Shown: in pieces, positions 8,002 to 15,256 of the stretch
Layout of the letters: each line of letters starts with the position of its first letter
Position numbering within the stretch: position 1 is the first letter of the stretch
Assembly: GCA_937921595.1 (NCBI GenBank)
Contig: CAKZTD010000077.1
Span: 1 to 37,906, forward strand
Origin: an uncultured Saprospiraceae bacterium
GTDB lineage: Bacteria; Bacteroidota; Bacteroidia; Chitinophagales; Saprospiraceae
DNA: 37,906 bases
Direction: 5' to 3'
Position numbers and translations under genes: made by a program
The notes under the pieces: model-generated
What the model was told of the DNA's origin: nothing
Database searches by the model: none
Seen by the model: only the letters and a program-made list of their open reading frames with translations

Positions 8002-8065
8002 TTTTTGTTTTTTAAGGGGTTAAACATCCGAAGCTAAATATTGCTTATTAAGCTCCTGAACATTT

Positions 8066-8140
8066 CAAAGGTAAGCATAAGTGTCCTAATATTATATAGG
8101 TAAAAAAGCGTATTTTCAAAAGGAAATTTTAACATTTAAA
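8066..8140 (-). promoter_or_regulatory. Curlin promoter element A (csgB-like/csgE unit)
   Basis: The minus strand has the -7 element TACCTTTG (8073-8066), an exact TAnnTTTG match. On the plus strand TAAAAAAGCGTATTTT begins at 8101, 28 bp away from the -7 element. This core is shared with elements B-E. The leader to the ATG at 8001 is about 60 nt. The rest of the 8002-8477 gap is AT-rich and holds only a hairpin (8344-8369) and a perfect 18-bp palindrome (8393-8410). Confidence 0.65.
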
Positions 8141-8343
8141 GTCTGCTAGCACTTTGTTATTTTTATGCTAGAAATATTGAATTACAATATTTTTAAATTG
8201 ATTTGCTTAAGAATATCCTAAGTTTAATAATTATTGTGTTAGCTTTTTTTAAAAGAATCTGATTGATTCAAATTTCAACTTCTCAAAAGATTTAAAATTA
8301 ATAACAAAGTCTCTCGGAAAAAAAGTTTTCAAAATAAAAAATC

Positions 8344-8369
8344 CTGCCCACTTCTCTCCAAGCAGGCAG
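8344..8369 (-). terminator. Hairpin terminator of the small basic curlin gene
   Basis: Arms CTGCC / GGCAG and CTT / AAG, split by a CA/CA mismatch, with a CTCTCC loop; on the minus strand it is followed by ATTTTTTATTTT. It lies about 110 bp after the stop at 8478. The lower stem is the same as in the 10548 terminator. Confidence 0.65.
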
Positions 8370-8392
8370 AAAATAATTACAACCCCTATAGT

Positions 8393-8410
8393 CTATAATT
8401 TCAATTATAG
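8393..8410. repeat. Short perfect palindrome CTATAATT-TC-AATTATAG
   Basis: Perfect 8-bp arms with a 2-bp spacer in the 3' region of the small basic curlin gene, between its stop and its terminator hairpin. It may be an RNA stem-loop or a protein-binding site; no known motif recognised. Confidence 0.4.
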
Positions 8411-8477
8411 ATTTTAGTTTTTAAATTATCGTTTTTTTACAGATTATAATATGGAATCTGCTTGCTTTGTCTTTAGA

Positions 8478-8912
8478 CTAATTACCTTTCGATTGGTTCA
8501 GGATGATCGTACTCCCTTTTCCTTTTTGTGTAACCTTGCTTGTATTTCCCTTCCCTTTCTGATTTACAACAATCGTATTTCTATCACCTGATTGCATATT
8601 TTTACTATTGTTATTTTTGCCTTCTTGTGACGTTACTATAGTGTTTTTATTCCCAGCCTGATCATGAACAGTTTGATGACCTGAGCCTTTTTGAATTATT
8701 GTACTGGAGTATCCCTTTCCGGATTGAATGTTTACCGCAATGTTTGGCGCATTAGTTTTCGCTGGAATCGTATCTTTCCCCATTACATTTTTTTTCTTTT
8801 TTTCTATTGAAACTCTTTTTTCAGAGACTCCAGATACCGTCGTATCAGATTGCGCATGAGCAAAACATACCGTTCCTAAGAAAATGATAAAAAGCATTAA
8901 ATTATTTCTCAT
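8478..8912 (-). CDS. Small basic curlin-repeat protein
   Basis: 144 aa with signal peptide ending CFAHAQ. Residues about 22-55 are a Lys-rich, probably disordered segment (EKKKKN). From about 57 there are curlin half-repeats: NIQSGKGYSSTIIQKGSGHQT, HDQAGNKNTIVTSQEGKNNN, MQSGDRNTIVVNQKGKGNT and VTQKGKGSTIILNQ. I count about 20 Lys/Arg and 7 Asp/Glu in the mature protein, the reverse of the CsgA-like neighbours. It has its own conserved promoter element (9089-9175) and a hairpin terminator (8344-8369), so it is a single-gene unit. It may be a second nucleator or a charge partner of the major curlins; that is inference. Confidence 0.75.
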   Translation of the reverse strand: MRNNLMLFIIFLGTVCFAHAQSDTTVSGVSEKRVSIEKKKKNVMGKDTIPAKTNAPNIAVNIQSGKGYSSTIIQKGSGHQTVHDQAGNKNTIVTSQEGKNNNSKNMQSGDRNTIVVNQKGKGNTSKVTQKGKGSTIILNQSKGN

Positions 8913-9088
8913 GAAAATTGATTTTAATTCTTTAACAATCTACTAATAAAACATTACTCTAAAAGGCATGCTTTTTAGTAAAATTAGTTTCAGCTTATTT
9001 AAAGGATGGTAAAAGAACGGGAGATAAAATGAATTCAGCTTTAGTAAATGTTTCCTCCTTGCAAGTAAGTATGTTTATAAGTCTTTCT

Positions 9089-9200
9089 CCAATTTACTGC
9101 ATTTTCATTATATTCCCTAGTTAGAAAAAGCGTATATTTTCAAAATACTTTTTTAACAGTAGAGCCGTGTAAAACACTTAGTTTTGTAAAAAATGGTACG
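9089..9200 (-). promoter_or_regulatory. Curlin promoter element B (small basic curlin)
   Basis: The core TAGAAAAAGCGTATAT begins at 9122 on the plus strand. 26 bp away is a -7-like TAAATTGG (minus strand, 9096-9089), one mismatch from TAnnTTTG. Farther out, GTAAAAAATGGTACGC (from 9186) resembles the second motif of elements D and E. The -7 neighbourhood (CAATTTACYGCATTTT) is shared with element C. The rest of the 8913-9396 gap shows only the stem at 9287-9356. Confidence 0.6.
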
Positions 9201-9286
9201 CTAAAAAACTTAGAACTTGTTAAGTTAGCATACACTTTTCTGATAAAATTTTTATTTTTAATGATTTACTCCATGTAACTGAAAAG

Positions 9287-9356
9287 AATGAGCAAATACT
9301 AAGGAAGCCTATTCCTAAGCTTGCTTCTATTACATTTTGGAGGGTATTCACTCATT
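9287..9356 (-). repeat. Imperfect long stem downstream of CsgA-like copy 3
   Basis: Outer arms AATGAG-ca-AATAC (9287-9299) and GTATT-ca-CTCATT (9344-9356) pair, with an inner AGGAA/TTCCT stem at about 9302-9315. It lies 40 bp after the stop at 9397. On the minus strand it is followed by CTTTTC, a weak T-tract, so it could be the terminator of this gene. Confidence 0.4.
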
Positions 9357-9396
9357 TATGAATTCACTCATTCTCTCATTTTCAAACTAACCTAAA

Positions 9397-10245
9397 TTAT
9401 AAATCCGATTGATTTACCGTATTTGAATTACCATTTCCGATTTGATTGGTATCATTATAATGATTAGTTCCATCTTGCTTAATCGTCGCGATATTCAGAT
9501 CTCCTTCCTGACAGTTATGACTTCTATGCTCAACTCCTTCCTGCAATGTTGAAGCTACATTATAATTTCCATCTTGGATATCCTTTGCCCAATTCATATC
9601 TCCAACCTGATCAATATCACTATTATTTCCATTCCCTGGCATAGAATAAATGCCTTGCCAAGTCACCGCCAAATTACCATCACCGGTCTGATCTTGAGTG
9701 GTCACGTTGTCGCTATTATAAGCACCAAATGAATCATAGCCTTGAAAATTATAAGCACTATTTTCTACACCATTTTGATTTTGAGTGTTCTTATTATTAT
9801 CCCCAAATTGATCATTCCGAGCATAGTTACCAGGGCCATTTTGTTGACTACGCTGCAATTGTTTATTAATATTACCATTTCCTTCTTGAGTATTCTCCTG
9901 AGTGTTGTGATCGAAGAACTGACGTTGACGATTCACATTTCCATCACCAGTTTGGATACTCATTTGAGAATTATATTCAGCGTTGCCAGCTCCTTGTTTT
10001 TGAAAATTTGAATTATCCATTCCATCTTGAATATTCGACTGGTCATTGTAATCTCCATTTTGGATTTGAACTGAATTATTCCAATCACCCAACTGATCAG
10101 AATCTGCAAGATTTGAATTTCCAATTTGATCCACCGTTACAACATTATTATTACCAGTCGATGTTACATTGCTTTCATTCTTTTGAGCAGTTGCTAAAAA
10201 AACTACTAAGAAGAGAGAGCAGTTTAGAATTAATATTTTTTTCAT
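9397..10245 (-). CDS. CsgA-like major curlin, copy 3 (282 aa)
   Basis: Signal peptide MKKILILNCSLFLVVFLATAQ. The mature protein is nearly all curlin half-repeats with period 11 and a QxGxxN turn: VDQIGNSNLADSDQLGDWNN, IQNGDYNDQSNIQDGMDN and so on, about 22-23 half-repeats against 10 in E. coli CsgA. The repeat run is broken near the middle by NGPGNYARNDQFG and again by an insertion YDSFGAYNSDNV. The C-terminus NQIGNGNSNTVNQSDL is shared with the other two CsgA-like copies. It lacks the DNGAGSG segment of the other two and has one Cys (HNCQEG). Expected to be exported by CsgG and to form beta-solenoid amyloid at the surface. Own promoter element at 10371-10450. Confidence 0.88.
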   Translation of the reverse strand: MKKILILNCSLFLVVFLATAQKNESNVTSTGNNNVVTVDQIGNSNLADSDQLGDWNNSVQIQNGDYNDQSNIQDGMDNSNFQKQGAGNAEYNSQMSIQTGDGNVNRQRQFFDHNTQENTQEGNGNINKQLQRSQQNGPGNYARNDQFGDNNKNTQNQNGVENSAYNFQGYDSFGAYNSDNVTTQDQTGDGNLAVTWQGIYSMPGNGNNSDIDQVGDMNWAKDIQDGNYNVASTLQEGVEHRSHNCQEGDLNIATIKQDGTNHYNDTNQIGNGNSNTVNQSDL

Positions 10246-10370
10246 GAGTAAATGTTTTTACTGGGGTTGAAGAGAAAATAAAAAGCATCCTGAGTTTAGG
10301 GACTCAGTAAAATGGATTACAGTTTTGGGAGGTAAACAAAATCAATAGATAAAAAAACTTTGTTCGTCTT

Positions 10371-10450
10371 TCAATTTACCGCATTTTAAAAATACATCCT
10401 ATTTCAAAAAGCACATTTTTTTAAAATACTGTTTTTAGAGTAGGACTAAG
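10371..10450 (-). promoter_or_regulatory. Curlin promoter element C (CsgA-like copy 3)
   Basis: Most diverged copy: TTTCAAAAAGCACATTTT (plus strand, from 10402) replaces the AAAAAGCGTATT core. The -7-like TAAATTGA (minus strand, 10378-10371) lies 25 bp away, and the flank CAATTTACCGCATTTT matches element B. The rest of the 10246-10658 gap holds only the hairpin at 10548-10585. Confidence 0.5.
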
Positions 10451-10547
10451 CAAATTACTTAGATCTAATAAAAAAGTAAGTATAAAAACTTAGGAAGATT
10501 AAAACCTAGGATCTAGACATCAACTATACTAGTAGTACCAAAAACAA

Positions 10548-10585
10548 TTCTGCCCACTTTTGTTTTACAACAAAAGCAGGCAGAA
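10548..10585 (-). terminator. Strong hairpin terminator of CsgA-like copy 2
   Basis: Arms TTCTGCC / GGCAGAA (7 bp), a CA/CA mismatch, then CTTTTGTT / AACAAAAG (8 bp) with a TTAC loop. On the minus strand TTGTTTTTGG follows. It lies about 75 bp past the stop at 10659. Confidence 0.75.
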
Positions 10586-10658
10586 TAATTAATGGTATTT
10601 AGTAGCTCTGTTTTTAATATCTCTTGAAAGAAGAAACATTAAATAAAACTAATCTCAA

Positions 10659-11528
10659 TTATAGATCTGATTGATTTACAGTATTTGTATTTCCGTTTCC
10701 AATTTGATCAGAAGTACTAAAGTGATCCGTACCATCTTGAGTAATCGTAGCTGTGTTCATATCACCTGATTGGTAATTATAACTATTGTGATCATTACCT
10801 ACCTGAGAAGTAGTAGCAGTGTTCATATCACCATACTGATTATCATGTGCATCATTAGTATCTCCATCCTGATAAATATCACTCATATTAGCATCACCAG
10901 ATTGGTAAGTATATGCATGATCTCCAACACCATTCTGAACTTGAGTAGTAGTATTACCGTCACCATAAGAGTAGTTTTCAGCCCAACTTCCTCCAGCACC
11001 ATCAGGTCCACTACTTGTCCACTGGTAAGTAGTATTACCAACTCCATGTTGATCATTAAATTGGTAATTATTATCAAATCGTTGTTGCTGCTCACTAGTA
11101 TTACCATCACCTAACTGATGATTCCCTTGATAGTTATACTCAGCATATCCAACTCCTTGTTGTTGAATATTCGTATTACCATTACCTTCTTGACCACTCC
11201 ATTGGTTGTTATAATCTCCATTTTGTAATTGAGAAGAATTATTACCGTCACCATCTTGATAATTTGTAGCATAGTTACCAAGACCAGAACCTGCACCATT
11301 ATCACCCATTTGATCAATAGTTGCGATATTAGTTGATCCCATTTGATCAGAATCAGCTGTGTTAGAATCACCAATTTGATTAACGTCAGTGTCGTTATCA
11401 GATCCAATTTGATCTACAGTTACTCCATTGTAATTACCAGTTGAATTTACATCACTGTTGTTTTTTTGCGCAGTTGCCATAAATGCAACGAATACAAATG
11501 CGAAAGATAGAATTAATACTTTTTTCAT
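10659..11528 (-). CDS. CsgA-like major curlin, copy 2 (289 aa)
   Basis: Signal peptide MKKVLILSFAFVFVAFMATAQ, then 11-residue curlin half-repeats through the whole length (VDQIGSDNDTDVNQIGDSNT, YQSGDMNTATITQDGTDH). A Gly-rich break DNGAGSGLGN lies near residue 75 and a second break SSGPDGAGGSWAENY near residue 170, both at the same place as in the 302-aa copy. The conserved QRFDNNYQ sits before the second break. By eye count the mature chain has about 36 acidic and 2 basic residues, so it is strongly anionic. The C-terminus QIGNGNTNTVNQSDL is shared with copies 1 and 3. Single-gene unit: promoter element at 11671-11800 and strong hairpin at 10548-10585. Confidence 0.9.
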   Translation of the reverse strand: MKKVLILSFAFVFVAFMATAQKNNSDVNSTGNYNGVTVDQIGSDNDTDVNQIGDSNTADSDQMGSTNIATIDQMGDNGAGSGLGNYATNYQDGDGNNSSQLQNGDYNNQWSGQEGNGNTNIQQQGVGYAEYNYQGNHQLGDGNTSEQQQRFDNNYQFNDQHGVGNTTYQWTSSGPDGAGGSWAENYSYGDGNTTTQVQNGVGDHAYTYQSGDANMSDIYQDGDTNDAHDNQYGDMNTATTSQVGNDHNSYNYQSGDMNTATITQDGTDHFSTSDQIGNGNTNTVNQSDL

Positions 11529-11670
11529 TATAAATGTTTTTTAGAGGTTAAAAAGAAAATTCGAAATTTATTCTACTATAGTTATATAGAATAATTTAAA
11601 AAACGATTTGAGGGTTTTAGATTTTGAAAATCTAATAGGTTAATAGCAGAGTACTCAATTACCACGATAG

Positions 11671-11800
11671 CAAATATAGATAGTATGGTTCCTTTATCCT
11701 AGGTAGAAAAAGCGTATTCTGGAATTATACATTTTTACTCGTAGGCTTATGTAATTATGCGTAGATGGAAATTTAATATTCGGTAAAAATGCGTAGAGTG
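11671..11800 (-). promoter_or_regulatory. Curlin promoter element D (CsgA-like copy 2)
   Basis: Best copy. Exact -7 TATATTTG on the minus strand (11678-11671). The core TAGAAAAAGCGTATTC begins at 11704, 26 bp away, followed by AATTATACATTTTTA, nearly identical to element E. Two further GCGTAG motifs occur at 11759 and 11791, the latter in GTAAAAATGCGTAG. No -33 TTG is evident, as expected for an activator-dependent promoter. The rest of the 11529-11887 gap holds the terminator at 11815-11848. Confidence 0.7.
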
Positions 11801-11814
11801 CTTTAAGAATAATC

Positions 11815-11848
11815 AAAAAAACCTGCTCTGTCTTTCAACAAAGCAGGT
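11815..11848 (-). terminator. Rho-independent terminator of CsgA-like copy 1
   Basis: ACCTGCT / AGCAGGT arms plus a TGT / ACA inner stem; on the minus strand a run of T (complement of 11815-11820) follows directly. It lies 40 bp after the stop at 11888. Confidence 0.85.
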
Positions 11849-11887
11849 ACATTTCAGCAGTTTTTATTTATTACTTTTCTTAATTAT

Positions 11888-12796
11888 TTAGAATCCACCA
11901 GATTGGTTTACAGTGTTAGAATTTCCATTACCAATTTGATTAGTATTACTATTATGCTCCGCTCCATACTGGTTAACTGTAGTTATATTTGAATCACCAC
12001 TTTGATAAGTATCAATAGAATGATTATTGCCATCTTGGTAATTATAACTTTGGTTTGCATTACCATCTTGATGAGTTTTGGCAACATTAAGATCACCCAT
12101 TTGAACATCATAAGCCATGTTACCATCTCCACCTTCTTGTCTCATATCACTGTCATTCTCATTACCTACTTGATAAGTATCAGCTATATCATTCTCACCA
12201 TCTTGCCATTGCTTGGTCTTATTTCTATTACCAATAGTAACATTAGAAGCACTACTACCTGGAGGGCCATTCGGTCCACTTCTCGTGAATTGATCGGTAG
12301 AATTTCTATTCCCTTCTTGATAATTGTATTGGTAATTTTGGTCGAAACGCTGATCCTGAACATTCTTATTTCTGTTTCCAATTTGAGTATTGTGCTGATA
12401 ATTATCTTCCGCATAACCAACACCTTGGTTTTGAGTATTCTTGTTTCTATTTCCATCTTGGAAACTTTCTTGCCAGTTGCGATCTCCATTTTGAGTTTGA
12501 CCAGATTGGTTTTTATTTCCATCCTGCCAGTTTTGAGCAAAGTTGTCAATACCGCTTCCGGCACCATTGTCTCCCATTTGATCTATAGTAGAAGTATTCT
12601 CTCCTCCATATTGATCGGAGTCGGCAGTGTTCGCAGTTCCAACTTGTTCAACATCAGTTGAATTTTCTAAACCTGCTTGGTCGACAGTTACCGTATTACC
12701 GTTTCCTGTAGATTGAACTAAACTTGTGTTTTTCTGAGCACTTGCAAAAAAAGCAAGCAGTGAAAAAGTGCATAAAAAGAGAAATGTTTTTTTCAT
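11888..12796 (-). CDS. CsgA-like major curlin, copy 1 (302 aa)
   Basis: Signal peptide MKKTFLFLCTFSLLAFFASAQ. About 24-25 curlin half-repeats of 11 residues follow (VDQAGLENSTDVEQVGTANT, SDQYGGENTSTIDQMGDN and so on), the longest of the three CsgA-like copies. Breaks at DNGAGSGIDN (about residue 75) and RSGPNGPPGSSASN (about residue 170) match those of the 289-aa copy. It carries more Arg/Lys at turn positions (GNRNKN) than copy 2. The C-terminus NQIGNGNSNTVNQSGGF is the shared cap with a two-residue change. Single-gene unit with promoter element at 12883-13000 and a textbook terminator at 11815-11848. The regular 33-nt period in the DNA comes from these repeats. Confidence 0.9.
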   Translation of the reverse strand: MKKTFLFLCTFSLLAFFASAQKNTSLVQSTGNGNTVTVDQAGLENSTDVEQVGTANTADSDQYGGENTSTIDQMGDNGAGSGIDNFAQNWQDGNKNQSGQTQNGDRNWQESFQDGNRNKNTQNQGVGYAEDNYQHNTQIGNRNKNVQDQRFDQNYQYNYQEGNRNSTDQFTRSGPNGPPGSSASNVTIGNRNKTKQWQDGENDIADTYQVGNENDSDMRQEGGDGNMAYDVQMGDLNVAKTHQDGNANQSYNYQDGNNHSIDTYQSGDSNITTVNQYGAEHNSNTNQIGNGNSNTVNQSGGF

Positions 12797-12882
12797 GTGA
12801 TTTTTATTAAAGGGGTTAAAAATTTAAATTCGCGTAGACTTGTTTATCCTAAGTACAATGCGATCCATATAGTTTTAAAAAT

Positions 12883-13000
12883 TAAATATAAAAAGTAAAA
12901 CCCTATTCACTCTTTCTAAAAAAGCGTATTCTTGAATTATACATTTTTAGTAGTAGAGCTATGTATTTTCTCGCAAACCATAAGTAAAAACGCGTAGTTC
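12883..13000 (-). promoter_or_regulatory. Curlin promoter element E (CsgA-like copy 1)
   Basis: The core TAAAAAAGCGTATTCT begins at 12917 on the plus strand, followed by GAATTATACATTTTTAG as in element D. A -7-like TATATTTA (minus strand, 12890-12883) is one mismatch from TAnnTTTG at 26 bp. A second motif GTAAAAACGCGTAG starts at 12983. The outer part approaches the divergent thioredoxin promoter at 13024. Confidence 0.65.
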
Positions 13001-13023
13001 ACCTCATTATGTTCTAAAATCGA

Positions 13024-13031
13024 TATCTTTG
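13024..13031 (+). promoter_or_regulatory. -7 promoter element TATCTTTG for the thioredoxin pair
   Basis: Exact match to the Bacteroidota TAnnTTTG consensus, 28 bp before the ATG at 13060, which supports that start. No clear -33 element. Confidence 0.65.
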
Positions 13032-13059
13032 TTGGAACACAACATCAATTCAATTTGCA

Positions 13060-13587
13060 ATGAAAAACTATTTTCCGATTATTTTATTTTTCTTGTTTGT
13101 CGCTTGTGCTCCGCAACAAACGCCTACTCAAACCCAGCAAGAGCCATCTGCACCAAAGCTCATCACTTTTGAATCCTTTGAGCAAATGGAACCGCTTTTG
13201 TCTTTGGAAAACGATACAACCTATGTGATCAACTTTTGGGCGACCTGGTGCAAGCCATGTGTTAAAGAATTACCTTATTTTGAACAATTACACAATACTT
13301 ATAAGGAAAAAAAAGTTAATGTAATGCTAGTCAGCCTTGACTTTCCAGACCAAATCGAAAAAAAACTAATTCCATTCATACAAGATAAGCAGCTGAAATC
13401 TACACTCTTCGTCCTCACTGATGGCGATATGAATAGCTGGATTCCCAAAATTGCAGAAGAATGGTCAGGGGCGATCCCCGCGACCTTAATTTATAAAAAC
13501 TCTAAGCGCGCTTTTTATGAACAATCTTTTGATTCTTTTGAAGAATTAAATAACATTCTTAAACCATTTACAAAATTAGAACAATGA
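13060..13587 (+). CDS. TlpA-like thioredoxin-fold lipoprotein
   Basis: 175 aa. Signal with lipobox-like FVAC (Cys16), then a Pro/Gln/Thr-rich linker. The thioredoxin fold starts near residue 36 with active site FWATWCKPCVKELPYF (Cys64, Cys67) and a cis-Pro region GAIPATLIY near 144-152. Such proteins act as membrane-anchored thiol-disulfide reductases facing the periplasm. The stop overlaps the next start (ATGA at 13584), so the two thiol proteins are translationally coupled. It is divergent from the curli locus; a direct link to curli is not supported, since curlins here have almost no Cys. Confidence 0.88.
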   Translation: MKNYFPIILFFLFVACAPQQTPTQTQQEPSAPKLITFESFEQMEPLLSLENDTTYVINFWATWCKPCVKELPYFEQLHNTYKEKKVNVMLVSLDFPDQIEKKLIPFIQDKQLKSTLFVLTDGDMNSWIPKIAEEWSGAIPATLIYKNSKRAFYEQSFDSFEELNNILKPFTKLEQ

Positions 13588-14279
13588 AAAAAGTAAGCCT
13601 ATTTCTTTCACTTTTTGCAGTATGTCTTTTTACTGCTTGCCAAACAGATTCGGTAAATACCGAAACAGCTCAAGCTGCTGTAAATATTTCTCCTGATAAA
13701 AATTCAGATGAACAACCAGAAGCGACGACAGTGGCTGTCAAAACTCCTGGATATAAAGTCGGTGATGTTGCTGAAGATTTTAGTTTAAAAGGTATCGATG
13801 GCAAAATGGTATCGATGAGTAGTTTTCCTGATGCAAAAGGATTCGTCATTGTCTTCACGTGTAACTCTTGCCCTGTCGCTGTAAAATATGAAGATCGTGT
13901 TATTGAATTGCATGAAAAATTTGCAGCGAAAGGTTACCCTTTAATTGCGATCAATCCAAATGATCCTGATGTAAAACCTGGTGACAGTTTTGATGGTATG
14001 ATCGTTCGAGCAAAGGAAAAAGGATTTGAATTTCCTTATGTTTTTGATGAAGGACAAAAAGTTTTTCCAAAATTTGGAGCAACTAAAACGCCACATATTT
14101 TTATCCTCAATAAAGATCGTGTAGTCGAGTACATTGGTTCTATTGACAACAACCCAAATGATGCTGCAAATGCTTCTGAGAAGTATGTTGAAAAAGCAAT
14201 CGCTGCTTTGGAGAAAGGTGAAAAACCAGATCCGAATTTTACAAAAGCAATTGGTTGTAGTATAAAATCAAAGAAATAG
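13584..14279 (+). CDS. Redoxin (AhpC/TSA-like) lipoprotein with CNSCP motif
   Basis: 231 aa. Lipobox LFTAC (Cys19) and a disordered linker to about residue 55. The redoxin domain begins GYKVGDVAEDFSLKG, with IVFTCNSCPVAVKYEDR giving Cys93 and Cys96 in place of the usual WCxxC; this TCNxCP form is typical of a thioredoxin-family group common in Bacteroidota and Planctomycetes. GATKTPHIFILNKD carries the cis-Pro loop. A late Cys (AIGCSIKSKK) may form a further disulfide. Coupled to the upstream TlpA-like gene by a 4-bp overlap; probable role in envelope thiol redox or peroxide handling. Confidence 0.85.
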   Translation: MKKVSLFLSLFAVCLFTACQTDSVNTETAQAAVNISPDKNSDEQPEATTVAVKTPGYKVGDVAEDFSLKGIDGKMVSMSSFPDAKGFVIVFTCNSCPVAVKYEDRVIELHEKFAAKGYPLIAINPNDPDVKPGDSFDGMIVRAKEKGFEFPYVFDEGQKVFPKFGATKTPHIFILNKDRVVEYIGSIDNNPNDAANASEKYVEKAIAALEKGEKPDPNFTKAIGCSIKSKK

Positions 14280-14290
14280 AAATCGAAAAT

Positions 14291-14390
14291 TGATTTTAGA
14301 ACAAGGATTAATGAGTTTAGATTTCAGAGGTAGTCAAAAGCAAAAACTTCCATCAAAAATCGCTATTCGTTAATCCTTGTTCGTAAATCA
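14291..14390. repeat. 100-bp palindromic repeat, copy 1
   Basis: Terminal inverted repeats of about 21 bp (TGATTTTAGAACAAGGATTA..., and its near-complement ending GTTCGTAAATCA; about 19 of 21 pair). The right 40 bp match copy 2 (18448-18547) at 37 of 40 positions, and both copies are exactly 100 bp. No coding content. It fills the gap between two convergent genes and may act as a bidirectional terminator or be a MITE/REP-like element. Confidence 0.75.
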
Positions 14391-14412
14391 ACATTTTACA
14401 AACAAGAACAAA

Positions 14413-15138
14413 TCAATCCAATCCCATCTCTCGTTTCATCTCCAATATTTTATCTTTATTGGTTTGATAAAAATCTAAATCGAATAGTTTCTCTCGTTCA
14501 CTTTCAAAAGGACTTCTTACCAAATCCTTAGCAGAGAAATGAATATCTTTCGCTCCCGTGTAATCGAGTAAAGCTTTGACATTATTTTTATTCACTCCCG
14601 AACCAGGCATGATCCTAATTCTATCGCCAGATAATTCAATTAGTTTTTTCAAATGCTCCTTCCCTTCCATCGCCGTTGGCATCAAACCGGAAGTTAAAAT
14701 TCGTTCAAATCCCATATCGATAATTTGCTCTAAAGCATCGTAAGGCTTTTTCAGCAAATCAAAAGCTCGGTGAAAAGTCAGACCCATTCCGTCTGCTACG
14801 TCGATTAATTTTTGCATCCCTTCCATGTCGATTTCTCCTGAAGGTGTAATTCCTCCAAGCACCACTCCGTCGACTCCATTTTCTTTACAAAAAATAACAT
14901 CTTGTTTCATGACTTCATAAGCTTCTTCAGAAAAACAAAAATCTCCTCCTCTCGCTCGAATAAGCACGTAAACTTTAAAATCAAATTCTTTTTTCAAAGC
15001 AACTGAAAGCCGTATATCTCCAGCCGATGGAGTAATCCCACCAGATTCTAAACTCTGGCAAAGTTCAATTCGATCAATACCGCTAGCTGCAGCTATTTTA
15101 GCAGAACGAAAAGAATTTGTACATATCTCTATTTCCAT
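14413..15138 (-). CDS. cutC: CutC family protein
   Basis: 241 aa, the usual length. It opens MEIEICTNSFRSAKIAAASG and IDRIELCQSLESGGITPS, the hallmark of CutC, with VLIRARGGDFCFSEEAYEVM, GVVLGGITPSGEIDM, TFHRAFDLLKKP, ILTSGLMPTAMEG and RIMPGSGVN following in the TIM-barrel order. No signal peptide, so cytoplasmic. CutC is historically called a copper-homeostasis protein, but its biochemical role is not settled. Convergent with the redoxin gene across the palindromic repeat. Confidence 0.93.
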   Translation of the reverse strand: MEIEICTNSFRSAKIAAASGIDRIELCQSLESGGITPSAGDIRLSVALKKEFDFKVYVLIRARGGDFCFSEEAYEVMKQDVIFCKENGVDGVVLGGITPSGEIDMEGMQKLIDVADGMGLTFHRAFDLLKKPYDALEQIIDMGFERILTSGLMPTAMEGKEHLKKLIELSGDRIRIMPGSGVNKNNVKALLDYTGAKDIHFSAKDLVRSPFESEREKLFDLDFYQTNKDKILEMKREMGLD

Positions 15139-15256
15139 GTCAATATTTCTTTTAATTTTGTCTTTATACTAAACACTACTTTTTGACTTTTAAAAAAAGC
15201 CAAATTAAAAACCTTAAAGTAGTACTAATTCATCGAAAGTAATAAAAAATCTATTT

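Noticed and set aside
12002-12661. Long plus-strand open frame opposite CsgA-like copy 1 (also 9742-10011 and 10770-11114)
   Set aside because: They are antisense to curlin repeats; Ile/Thr/Ser-rich low-complexity translations arise from the repetitive codons on the other strand.
9397-12796. Regular 33-nt periodicity that resembles a CRISPR or tandem-repeat array
   Set aside because: The period equals 11 codons and follows the curlin amino-acid repeat; units are not identical and there are no spacers.
13060-14279. Thioredoxin-fold lipoproteins as part of the curli system
   Set aside because: They are divergent, have their own TAnnTTTG promoter, and curlins here have almost no Cys to act on.
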